A stretch of DNA of 13,109 bases from Spirogloea muscicola (Eukaryota > Streptophyta > Zygnematophyceae > Spirogloeales > Spirogloeaceae): assembly GCA_009602725.1 (NCBI GenBank), contig WELB01000077.1:446935-460043 (forward strand), written 5' to 3'. Positions 1 through 7,659 of the stretch are shown piece by piece (within the stretch, counting starts at the first letter, position 1; every line of letters begins with the position of its first letter). The translations under genes were made by a program, and so were the position numbers. Under the pieces are notes generated by a model. That model did not search any database. It saw only the letters and a program-made list of their open reading frames with translations, and was not told where the DNA came from.

Positions 1-3000
1 GGCGCCAGCGCGGCGGCGGTGGCGGCGCTGCCGCGGCGGCGCCGGCCGGGAAGAAGGGCGAGGAGGAGATGTGGGAGCAAGTCGTCGGCCGCGACTCCGA
101 GGTGCTCTCGCCGCTGACTCTGGCAGTCAAGACCCCCCCCCCCCCCGGGTCGCTGACTCTGTCCACCCTCGACTCCTCGGACTCCGAGGCCCCAAGCATC
201 GTCTCGTATCTGGTCAACTTGGCTGACTCGCCTTTGCACCGTGCGTTGACTCTGCGCCGGCCAGGACGACGAGGAGGGCCCACGGACGACCGCTGACGAC
301 GACTTCATCGACGACGAGGGCGTGGAGCCCGCCGAGGGCTACGCCGACGACGACGGCGATGGTGACCGCTCGCCGGCCGGCGACGCTCCGCAGGCCGAGG
401 AGGTAATCTCTAGGAACAAGTGATCAGATCAACTAGTTAATATTTCTCTTTTATTGCATTTAGGAAATGGGTCCTGTCAAGGCAAGACCAATGTGTGAGC
501 ATAAGGAGAGGTATAAGGGATGGTGTTAGGCTGAGGCTGAGCAGGTACATTGTAGGTCCAATTGGTCAATCAGATCAACGGGTTCACAGTCCTCTTTGTT
601 ACATTTTGGGTATTGTGTCCTGTCAAGGCAAGACATGAATCTGAGCATTTGGGTGTAAGTGATGGTGCTAGGCCGAGTTCATATGTCTTTGCATTCCATT
701 TTGGGGATTGGGTCCTGTCAAGGCGAGACATTTAAGTAAGCATTTGGGTGTAAGTGATGGTGATAGGCCGAGGAGGACGACGACGATGACGACCTGGGCC
801 GCATGTTCAAGCCCGGCAAGGGCCGGCGGAAGCGCAGCGAGCGCACGGCCGAGGAGACGGCGATGCTCGTCGACCAGTTCATGACGAAGCTGGAGGTGGC
901 GGCCGAGGAGGACGCCGACGCGAACCGGCGCGGGGAGCCGGCCGTGCACAAGCTGCGCATGCTGCCGGAGCTCAAGACCGTGCTCGACAAGTGAGCGGCG
1001 CACACCTGTGCTCTGGATGGAGCTAGCAGTCACCCTCGATGCTGTCCTGCATTGCCGAGAGCGACATCTCTCAGTTTCGCAGACCTCGTCGCAGACTGCG
1101 CAGACTTCGCTGATTGTGTTTTCCCATCACTGGCAGCAGCAGCCATGATCACATCCAAGACTTACTTACAGAAAGCTGACGAGTATGGTCTACTTACACT
1201 GCCTTGCCTGGAGCTGCACGTGCGCCAACAGACGGCTCCTGCAGCAGGAGTTTCTTGACCGCGGGATACTGACGGTGCTCAAGAATTGGCTTGAGCCTCT
1301 CCCCGATGGCTCCCTCCCCAACATCAACACGCGATCAGTGGTCCTCAAGCTCTTGCTGGATGTGAGCTGCACCCCTGCTCTGCCACCTAAGCACACTGGA
1401 CAACCCCCCATCGACAATGTATTGTGCTTGTCACAAATCCTGTACCTGTATTCCGCCTGAACCAGCCCAAAAGCTATTAATCCCTTAGCCAAACCCACTT
1501 AGCAAATGTGCCAATTCTTACCTTCAAGGGAGGTCTTGGCTCCTTAGAGACCTGCACACATCTGTATGCTTCATATACTGAGCCTTATCGTTTTGTGCAT
1601 AGTTGATCAAGCTGAGTCTTGGACGAGAGAATGCTGGAGCTCATGCTCTGTGCCCTCTGCATTCTTGTAGTTGCCCATTGATGTGGAGCTATACGAAAGA
1701 CGAGAGCAGCTGAAGAAAAGCGGCCTAGGGAAGGTATGGCTTTGAGCAATGCTTTCTGCTCATCACTCATAAGACAAGGGATGCAGACTCGTAAGCAGGA
1801 GGAGCTTGCCTAGGAGCTTGAGTGAAGCTGTTGCTCATCTTGCACTGCGAACTTGTAAGACTAGGATGCAGGCTCGAAAGCAGGAGTGGAATTGAGCTGA
1901 TCGGATTTTGGTTTTGGAACCGTGCGGCTATGGAACTTGTTTCTGGACAATGAGCAGGTGGTGATGTTCTTGTCAAGAGTTCCAGATGAGATACCGGCAA
2001 ACAGGAGAATAGCCAATGACCTTGTACAGAAGTGGGTAAGTACCTCCATGGCAGTCTTTGTTGTGTCTGCATTGCGAATGAGTAATGAAAGAGAAGCTCT
2101 GTTGTCGTGCGGCCACCTCAGAGAAACATACTCGCTACCAAGTACACTGATGAAACTGTCTGTTGCATCTCTCCGCTTCTTACAGAGCCGTCCAATCTTT
2201 CAAAAGAGCACCCGCTGGGAGGATCTTCGAAAGGATGACATAGATAGGCCTTCAATGCCAAAGCGCAAGCCTCAGCAACAGTAGGTTGACTTATTACACA
2301 TAGGGGCGATGCCTGCCAGATTTGTCTTTTTGATTACGTCTTTGTACTGAGTGAAGCAAACCTGTTTTAGTGAAAGCCTTGTGTGAAGGGCAGAATCCCC
2401 AGTACTTGTCTACAATAAGCATAGCATGAAACTGAAGCAAGCGCTTTTGTGCTTTGCTTGTCACTAACAGGTCTGTATCATGCCTCTTCTGCACATGTTT
2501 TTGCAGGACTGACCTCGATGTTGCTCACAGAGGAGGGGGCGACGACCTTGACCTGGATGCGAATACGGGGTGAGTCCATCTGCAAGTGATGTGAATGTGA
2601 AATGATCATCATTGAATATGCTTGCAGAGTCGCTTGACACAAGGTGAGCCGCATTAGAGGGGATAGGGAAGAACGAGGAGCATGAGATTGCATAAATTGC
2701 CTTCCTGATGCTTGCTGCTTTGCACGGCAGGGAGCCCAAACCCGGCCAGCCCGGGTACTACATCCACGCCAGGGTGCCCGAGAAGATTGCACTCGATTTT
2801 GTGGTGAGGCCGGAGTCCCGCTTGAAGGACGAGCAGCGCCAAGCTGCACAAGATCGCCAAAAGGACGCTCTCCACGCCAAGGTGGGTCTCATGAAGTCTG
2901 TCTCTTCTTCTACATATAGTTGCTTCGCCCAATGCAAAGTGCTTGCAAGGTGCCCCCAGATGGTCTGCATACCCGTGATGCTGCGTTTGCATTTGAGCTT

Positions 3001-3196
3001 TTTCTATGAGCTGCTGCATCTCATAGAAATCAGTGTGTGTATATAGGAGTAGGTGACAGTGCTTGAAGTACTCTATTTATTGGTCATCTTCATGCAGCTG
3101 AAGAAGAAGATGCAGCAGATCAAGTCAGGGAGGAAGAAGAGCATGCGTGCTGAGAAGATTAGCCTCGAGGGAAGAGGACTTGTAAAGTACATATAA
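1..3196 (+). CDS. IWS1: IWS1/SPN1 transcription elongation factor, 5'-partial, ten visible exons
   Basis: IWS1 (Spn1) is a nuclear elongation factor that binds SPT6 and RNA polymerase II through a TFIIS N-terminal-like helical domain. I read the exons as <1-101, 265-402, 767-990, 1232-1361, 1671-1733, 1958-2035, 2186-2280, 2507-2569, 2731-2881 and 3098-3196. All introns are GT-AG and all phases join without a stop, giving 379 visible residues ending at TAA 3194-3196. The start lies off the left edge. The N-terminus is acidic and disordered (DDDFIDDEGVEPAEGY), as is usual for the family. The domain core is clear: FLDRGILTVLKNWLEPLPDG, then LPIDVELYERREQLKKSGLG, VVMFL, and KWSRPIFQKSTRWEDLR. 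The C-terminal part contains GQPGYYIHARVPEK and ends EGRGLVKYI, like plant IWS1. The WLEPLPDGSLPN and SRPIF blocks are conserved in plants and support a green-lineage host. Only the first visible exon boundary (101/265) rests mainly on splice signals and phase; the rest also rests on protein similarity. Confidence 0.93.
133..146. repeat. 14-base C homopolymer in IWS1 intron
   Basis: An uninterrupted run of 14 C lies in the intron 102-264. The same intron carries several loosely spaced copies of a GCTGACTC-like word (about 111, 151, 221 and 244 with variation). The run length may be a sequencing artefact and does not touch coding sequence. Confidence 0.8.
423..772 (+). repeat. three imperfect direct repeats filling the IWS1 intron 403-766
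   Basis: The word CCTGTCAAGGC recurs at about 473, 619 and 714. Each copy is followed by a GCAT(A/T)..GTGATGGTG stretch and ends in TAGGC(C/T)GAG near 526-535, 669-677 and 764-773. The first two units also share an upstream ATCAGATCAAC block (425, 570). The third unit ends exactly at the acceptor I use for exon 767, so each unit carries a copy of a possible 3' splice site. Confidence 0.8.
1775..1892 (+). repeat. imperfect duplication in IWS1 intron 1734-1957
   Basis: The block GATGCAGACTCGTAAGCAGG near 1780-1799 recurs as GATGCAGGCTCGAAAGCAGG near 1865-1884. Both copies are preceded by related GCTCATC and AAGAC words, so the period is about 85 bp. It is non-coding. Confidence 0.65.
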
Positions 3197-3853
3197 TGCT
3201 ATAATTACTGTACTTGCTACATCACATTCAGGCGCACCATTGCAAGTGTTCCGCCCGGGGCTCACTACATCAGGTTTGTTGATGTGGCTGCGCGAGAATC
3301 TACTCTCTGCAAGAGTCAGCATACGTGACAAGCATTGCACATAGGAGGGTTGATTAAGGTCGGGGCAGGCCCCGAGGTTTTATAGTGGCCTTCACCAGCA
3401 TACTGTTTGGGCGGCTGCCTCCCTGGAGCTGACTGAGGCCTCCAAGTAGCTTGAGCCGGCCTGAGCACCCAGATCAGCAGTGTCGTGCCTGCCAGTATAG
3501 CGATCACAACACGATGAAGTGCCACACCTGAAGCGCCGCCTACAGGCCAGGACTCTGCTTGGCTAGCAGCAGCCTGCCCTGCATGGCCTCACTACCAGAT
3601 GAGCAGACCTGCAAAGAATGTGGCAGAAGAGTCACCACACAGCTTCTCGTTCCCTGCTCCCCCTTCCTCCTGCGGTGGTTGCTACGCGAGCCCCCCCCCG
3701 GCCTCCTGCTGCTGGGCCCCGTGTAGCGACGGGCTCCTCCCTGCAAGGACCGCCCCACCGGCACGAGTGCTTGATAGCTGCTCCACGACCACCAATTCCT
3801 CGCCCAAGGATACCGGCACAGGCAGAAGGAGTTGAATCGACCTGCAGGGGCCC
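3197..3853. other. spacer between IWS1 and the methyltransferase retroelement, no convincing gene
   Basis: This stretch follows the IWS1 stop and presumably holds its 3' UTR and the downstream flank of the minus-strand retroelement. The minus strand has an open stretch 3316-3525 whose product begins with a hydrophobic segment (VVIAILAGTTLLIWVL), and another at 3540-3764. Neither shows a domain I recognise. They might be decayed 3' sequence of the retroelement. I see no integrase, RNase H or LTR here, and no clear polyadenylation signal. Confidence 0.5.
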
Positions 3854-4839
3854 CTATCGGAAGCCCCTGAATTGTCGCCGCAGGCAGTCGGGGTGTCCGC
3901 CCCCCGCGTGGCCTTGAGCGCCACCAATTCGTGCTGCGACTCTACTCCCCCCCCCCAGTGGGAAGCCGCCAGCGCCTGCGCGCGCCGCCCACTGTGCGTA
4001 GAGCCCCTGCGCCAGCTGCCACGCTGCCTGCTGGCGCCGCTGTGCTGCAAAGCCTACTGCCAGCACCCACGTGAGAGCCCTCAGATCCATAGCCTGCCTG
4101 ACAGCTTCCGACGCTGCCGCTCGGTGAGCCCAGGAGCTGCTGTTGTGCCTGACCGAAAGCCCAGCGCCCGCTCCCGCTCGTCGGCACGGGGCTCCTCCAA
4201 TCGCTGCGTGTTGTTGTCCCACACCATGCTCGGGCCACCATTTCTAAATGCATGAGACGACAAGTAGCTGCACCAGCGTGGGCAGCGCCGCCCGTGGCTG
4301 CCCCACCTTATTGCACAGCGCGTACGGAGAATGTCGTCCCTCGTCACTGGCTGAGGCACCCTCCCCGGGTCCAATATGTCTGCCACTAACAGCCCGGCTG
4401 GGCGCTTGACTAAACGCGGCCGCAGCTGCCACCAACTCTGGCTGCGCCAGATTGGTCCACTTCATTCGCAGCCGGTGCGCGCGGCTGCCCAGAGCAGCTG
4501 CGTCCAGAGGCACACCGCGCCCAATGCGGCTCTCCACCACCTGGAAGTCACGCCGCACATTCTCGCGGCGGTCGTCGCCTGATGGCACATTCTCCAACAC
4601 GTATGCTAGGGGGGCCTCCTGCCCCCCCTGCAGCAGCGCCAAAGCACGCTCCAGCTCCCAAAAGAGCCGTGTGCGGTGGTCATCCAACCCTCGGCCTGCA
4701 CCAGCGCTGGAATGCCCTTGGCACTCCCAACCTGCAATCACCAAATCCACCTGTCCCAACCCCCTCAAGTGACGTGGGCCCACCAGCTGGATGTCAGCCG
4801 GCAGGGTGGTGAGGTAGCCCTTGATGACGAAAGAGCTCG
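3854..4839 (-). pseudogene. C5-cytosine DNA methyltransferase domain, C-terminal half, broken
   Basis: Read leftward from 4839, this holds the catalytic and C-terminal motifs of a C5-cytosine methyltransferase, an enzyme that transfers methyl from AdoMet to cytosine in DNA. Motif IV reads VDLVIAGWECQGHSSAG with the catalytic Cys at 4721-4723, but the usual preceding Pro is Glu. Motif VI is YVLENV (ENV near 4586-4594). A motif VIII-like block, SRAHRLRMKWTN, lies near 4448-4483. Motif IX/X-like ADERERALGF and KLSG/QAMDL lie near 4095-4180. Two 1-nt frameshifts break it, near 4270 (after LPTLV) and near 4098 (after KLSG). They return the reading to the original frame, which then runs to a stop at 3854 through an Ala/Gly-rich tail of unknown role. 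The motif order fits DNMT3/retroelement-type enzymes better than DNMT1. The first half lies beyond the LINE inserted at 4840-5258. Domain identity is well supported; activity is very unlikely. Confidence 0.85.
4831..4839. repeat. target-site duplication of LINE copy C, left copy
   Basis: AAGAGCTCG abuts the 3' end of the inserted LINE tail. It matches AAGAACTCG at the other end in 8 of 9 positions. Confidence 0.7.
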
Positions 4840-5258
4840 CCCATTGAGGATAGGGGCTGGAACAGCCAGCCCAAAAAAGAATGGACAAAGTACGAGAAGG
4901 GAGCCAGGGGAAGCGCTAAGAAAAACAAGCACAAGAAGAAACAAAGCAGCTACGAATGACTCAGTAGTTCCTGCTGAGCAGCCGCAGATCGGAGATGCTA
5001 GGGTCCTGGAAGTGGGTCCCCTGGACAGAGCCAGAGGCAGCAGCTAGGGCTCTTCCGGCACGAAGGTGCAGCGCACGGGCCATGGACCTCTGCAGCGAGA
5101 CGGCCAAGCGCATGCGATACACTTGCGCCAGCAACCCGGCTGCAGGAAAGTCTACCGGCTCACCATGGAAGCGACGGGCGATTGCGTGGCGGGCGAGCTG
5201 GTTAAGTAGCTCAAGCCACGGAGCGCCCAGTGCCCCATGGATGTCAATTGCCAACGGG
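4840..5258 (-). mobile_element. 5'-truncated LINE 3' end inserted in the methyltransferase (LINE copy C)
   Basis: The minus strand encodes about 100 residues, starting at FPLAIDIHGALG and ending SDLRLLSRNY with stop near 4961. These match the C-terminal end of the endonuclease-bearing LINE ORF at 9452-13054 (FFPCAMDIY, YRMRLSLSLQRS, RAGRALA, SDMHVLTRGY) but are clearly diverged from it. A 3' UTR of about 120 bp follows, ending with a perfect stem-loop (GGGCTGG/CCAGCCC, loop AACAG, at about 4855-4873). Flanking 9-mers AAGAGCTCG (4831-4839) and AAGAACTCG (5259-5267) look like a target-site duplication with one difference. Subtracting 428 bp puts the two methyltransferase halves back in one frame, which confirms the boundaries. 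Confidence 0.85.
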
Positions 5259-5267
5259 AAGAACTCG
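5259..5267. repeat. target-site duplication of LINE copy C, right copy
   Basis: AAGAACTCG abuts the truncated 5' end of the LINE and is also the last stretch of the upstream methyltransferase half (codons for SSS on the minus strand). Confidence 0.7.
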
Positions 5268-5835
5268 TCTTGATGGCCTCCAGGGTCAGCAAGTCTGGGT
5301 ACTGGTCCATCAGCCGCCGGATGTGGTGCGCTGCTGCCGCCTGGGCCACCGGATCTGGGTCGACGTAGACGTACCGTCGAACCCGCACGCCGTTGGCCAG
5401 CACCGCCGCCAACCCGGTGGCGATGCCGCCAAAGAATTCCACAAGGGCAACCCCCGCCGTCTGGGATCGTCCACTCGATGATTGTACTATCCACCAGCGG
5501 TTCTCCGCGCAGCTGCACAATCGCCGGCGGACACACTGCAGCTCCTGCGCCACCAGGGGAAGCTGCTGCCACGCCCGGTCCACCAGCTCTTCCACCTGCC
5601 TCACTTGCACCACGGGCCTATGGCCAGCGGCAGCTGCTCCCAACCGCACAGGCGCCAGTGGTGTGGTGACCGCCTCGTCCTGCGGCATGTCACACAAGTC
5701 GCTACCCACCCATGCTGCTTCTCTGTAGCAAGCATATGCGGCCCCATCTTCCGCGGCAGCCGCCAGCTGCAGTGGGATCTCCACCTGACGCCCCTCTCCG
5801 CATGCGGCCCCCGAGCAGTATCGCGCTACCTCTTC
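5259..5835 (-). pseudogene. C5-cytosine DNA methyltransferase domain, N-terminal half with AdoMet site
   Basis: Read leftward from 5835, this is an open frame of about 190 codons that follows the retropepsin remnant in the same frame after one TAG. The first 110 residues are a linker with no domain I recognise (AAAAEDGAAYACYREAAW and a Cys-containing CVRRRLCSC stretch near 5515-5540). Then comes the AdoMet-binding motif I, VALVEFFGGIATGLAAVL (about 5395-5448), and the motif II-like YVYVDPDP (about 5343-5370), followed by AHHIRRLMDQYPDLLTLEAI. GIATGL after a hydrophobic strand resembles the DNMT3-type motif I. The frame is cut at 5267 by the LINE tail and resumes at 4839 with the catalytic half. 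I infer that the enzyme was part of a retroelement polyprotein, since a protease precedes it; reports from charophyte algae and dinoflagellates show that retrotransposons can carry C5 methyltransferases. Confidence 0.85.
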
Positions 5836-6004
5836 CTATAAGTCAATGCTAACACCACAGGGGTAAAGGAACTCCGCGCCAAGGAGCACGTCGTATGAAG
5901 TAGCCTCCGTCAGCAAGCAGTGCAGGTTCTGGCTGACCTCATCCGGCCCACCCTTGTTGATTGTGATGCATATAGGCTCCTTGGTCTGGCGCAGGCCCAC
6001 CGAG
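5836..6004 (-). pseudogene. retropepsin-like aspartic protease remnant upstream of the methyltransferase
   Basis: The minus frame reads SVGLRQTKEPICITINKGG, then LHCLLTEATSYDVLLGAEFL, then YPCGVSIDL and TAG at 5836-5838. The YDVLLGxEFL block matches the C-terminal part of retroviral-type proteases in LTR retroelements (compare YDVLLGMDWL). The catalytic D-S/T-G and everything upstream (gag) are missing, because at 6004 the sequence meets the spacer of an inverted duplication. The methyltransferase half follows in the same frame after the single TAG. This placement suggests a Pro-methyltransferase polyprotein. With so short a fragment the family call rests mainly on the LLG motif and the context. 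Confidence 0.7.
5849..6004 (-). repeat. left arm of large inverted repeat
   Basis: This 156-bp arm reappears in reverse orientation at 6043-6189, continuing at 6982-6999 beyond a LINE. I count roughly seven single-base differences plus a 4-bp CTTC duplication in the right arm, so identity is about 95%. The central spacer is 38 bp (6005-6042). Confidence 0.9.
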
Positions 6005-6042
6005 CCGTCCCCCATCGCCATCAAGACGGCAACGGGAGGCGT

Positions 6043-6189
6043 CTCGGTGGGCCTGCGCCAGACTAAGGAGCCTATATGCATCACAATCAACAAGGGTGGG
6101 CCGGATGAGGTCAGCCAAAGCCTGCACTGCTTGCTAACGGAGGCTACTTCCTTCATACGACGTGCTCCTTGGGACGGAGTTCCTTTGCC
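6043..6189 (+). repeat. right arm of large inverted repeat (protease copy, interrupted by a LINE)
   Basis: The plus strand encodes the same protease peptide as the minus strand of the left arm (GLRQTKEPICITINKGGPDE). A 4-bp duplication (CTTCCTTC against CTTC, near 6148-6155) shifts the frame before YDVLLGTEFL. After TTGCC at 6185-6189 a LINE begins. The arm resumes after the LINE with CCCCTGTGGTGTTAG, ending at 6999. Confidence 0.9.
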
Positions 6190-6981
6190 ACTTTGTTTGG
6201 CTGGCATTCGACAGTGTGAATGTGGCCATCGTTCGGAGGATGAGATCTCCTTGGCAGCTCACATGCTTCGATGTGTCGAGGGAAGTGAACGTAATGCCTC
6301 TCACAATCTACTCAGAGACGCAATGTATGGCTTGGTGCGCGAGGCAGGTTATCATGCGGCCATGGAGGTGCCGGGCATCATGCCGGTACTCCAGAAGCGT
6401 GGCAGGCCTTACGTCAGGCGTCTGGATGTGGTGGCCACCCCCCGGAGTGGTGGGCCTCGTCTTCTCCTCGACGTCGTCCTCATCGACGCCTTCCAACCAG
6501 GGGCACCCACACCGACTGTGCCAGGTTGGGCGACGCATCATGCGGAGAGGAAGAAGGAGAGACACTATAACGACCACCCCCGGGGCGACCACTTCTTCCC
6601 ATGCGCCATGGACATCTACGGCGGCTATGGAACGAAGTGGTCTGCCCTCCTCCATCGCCTGGCACTGCATGTTGATGCCCGCCGACGTAGCTTAGGCCTT
6701 TCTAGCGTCCCGCAAGCCATCGTTGCATGTTACAGGATGAGGCTATCATTGAGTCTGCAGCGCTCCAAGCACTCGCGATTCACCAGCGTGCTGGTCGTGC
6801 ATTAGCCCACGCTAATGGCTTCCGTGGAGGTGGTTCGGCTCCTCAGTATAGCTTGTCAGATATGCATGTGCTTACTCGGGGGATATTAGCGTCCCCCTTA
6901 GCCAGCTCATTACCCAGTACATTTGTAAGGCTAGAATTGCCCTCCCTTTCAATTTCATGCGCACCGCGCGCCTTCTCTCTC
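6190..6981 (+). mobile_element. 5'-truncated LINE, 3' end copy A
   Basis: This 792-bp element matches the 3' part of the minus-strand LINE at 9361-13109 almost base for base. It lacks a 12-bp segment near 6690 and about 8 bp in the 3' UTR near 6920. It starts inside the ORF at the CLAG codons just before the CCHC motif and ends in the pyrimidine tail GCGCGCCTTCTCTCTC. TTGCC flanks both sides (6185-6189 and 6982-6986), a short target duplication. Removing the element restores the inverted-repeat arm, so the boundaries are well fixed. Confidence 0.9.
6191..6889 (+). pseudogene. LINE ORF fragment: CCHC motif and restriction-like endonuclease (copy A)
   Basis: The frame encodes CLAGIRQCECGHRSEDEISL with the remaining HMLRC, a C-x-C-x12-H-x3-C motif typical of LINEs with a restriction-like endonuclease (RLE). 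The endonuclease region follows: RRLDVVA, then LLLDVVLIDAF, ERKKERHY and FFPCAMDIY. This enzyme nicks target DNA so that reverse transcription can be primed there. Around 6773 the main frame turns to VLVVH and a stop (6803-6805), while the adjacent frame carries the conserved continuation RAGRALAHANGFRGGGSAPQ and SDMHVLTRG. Near 6878-6882 five G (four in copy B) shift the frame again. In the third frame the expected R-G-Y-stop falls at 6887-6889. It has no reverse transcriptase and is dead. Confidence 0.85.
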
Positions 6982-6999
6982 TTGCCCCTGTGGTGTTAG

Positions 7000-7148
7000 T
7001 GGAGAGAGAACCTGCCGCCGCCGCCGCAGCCGCCGGCAAGGGTTGGCAGGGTTTGGCGCAGCGCAGCTTGACGCTCCGGGCCAGGTTGGTCAGGGGGCTG
7101 AAGCGACTAGAGGTTCCCCTGGCAGGGGTGACGACGCAAGCGAGAGAA
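7000..7148. other. spacer with GCC microsatellite, no gene
   Basis: The stretch follows the end of the inverted-repeat arm. It starts with a GCC-rich run (about 7014-7033) and includes a short palindrome CCCCTGGCAGGGG near 7117-7129. No coding signal was recognised. Confidence 0.5.
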
Positions 7149-7412
7149 GAAGTGGCACTGCCAATGGGGGCAAGGGCTGCGAAAAGCCAGCCCAAAAAGA
7201 ATTGACAAAGGTTTGGAGGGGCCCACAAGCGATGAGCAGCTACATAGGGGCCGGAAGATGCTATGTCAGAGAAGGAGAAGTGGCACTCCAAATGGGGGCA
7301 AGGGCTGTGATAAGCCAGCCCAAAAAGAATTGACAAGGGTTCGGAGGGGCCGACAAGCGTTTAACAGCTACAGAGGGGCCTGAAGAAGTGGCACTCCAAA
7401 TGGGGGCAGAGA
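7149..7412 (-). repeat. tandem array of LINE-tail-like units (two full, one partial)
   Basis: GAAGTGGCACT starts units at 7149, 7277 and 7385 (periods 128 and 108 bp). The two full units contain CAGCCCAAAAAGAATTGACAA preceded by an inverted repeat (GGGCTG...CAGCCC, about 7174-7193 and 7302-7321). On the minus strand this matches the last roughly 50 bp of LINE copy C, including the terminal stem-loop, although no ORF lies with it. I read it as duplicated LINE 3' tails or a satellite derived from them. Confidence 0.75.
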
Positions 7413-7566
7413 GCGCGCAAGCGCAAGCGAGAGAAAGCAAGCGCGGCCAGATTGACTGGTGGCTGGGAGAGAGAGGCGAGGTGCGAGTACCAGTCAAACC
7501 TGTCTAAGCTTATACGGTCGGTCAGGGAGGGTTTGTATGACGATACACAAGATATAACGGTACACA

Positions 7567-7655
7567 CGTCGCAATGTTCGTCGCACGGCCGTCGCACGGC
7601 CGTCGCAATGTCGCACGCCGTCGCACGGTTCGCCGCACGGTCCGTCCGCACGATC
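7567..7655. repeat. degenerate 11-12 bp tandem repeat, CGTCGCACGGC-like
   Basis: About eight imperfect copies run head to tail: CGTCGCAATGTT, CGTCGCACGGC twice, CGTCGCAATGT, CGCACGC, CGTCGCACGGTT, CGCCGCACGGTC, CGTCCGCACGAT. Unit length varies, which argues against a coding repeat. Confidence 0.75.
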
Positions 7656-7659
7656 CCTC

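Noticed and set aside
668-1033. minus-strand open frames opposite IWS1 exon 767-990
   Set aside because: They are shadows of a GC-rich, acidic coding exon. The plus-strand reading joins the other IWS1 exons in phase and matches the family.
3316-3525. minus-strand 69-residue product with a hydrophobic stretch, as a small membrane protein
   Set aside because: No family is recognised, the start context is unremarkable and it lies in a decayed retroelement flank. It is mentioned only within the spacer entry.
4961-5572. 203-residue minus-strand frame as one protein
   Set aside because: Its first half is the methyltransferase region in the wrong frame and its second half is the LINE C-terminus. 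The junction is an insertion site, not a gene fusion.
3854-6004. host chromosomal DNMT gene instead of a retroelement gene
   Set aside because: A retropepsin remnant precedes it in frame, no introns are needed to read it, and no host-type regulatory domains (BAH, PWWP, RFTS) are visible. Not fully excluded, as gag, RT and LTRs are missing here.
7149-7655. CRISPR array
   Set aside because: Units are too long or too short, vary in length, have no unique spacers and lie in a eukaryotic nuclear region.
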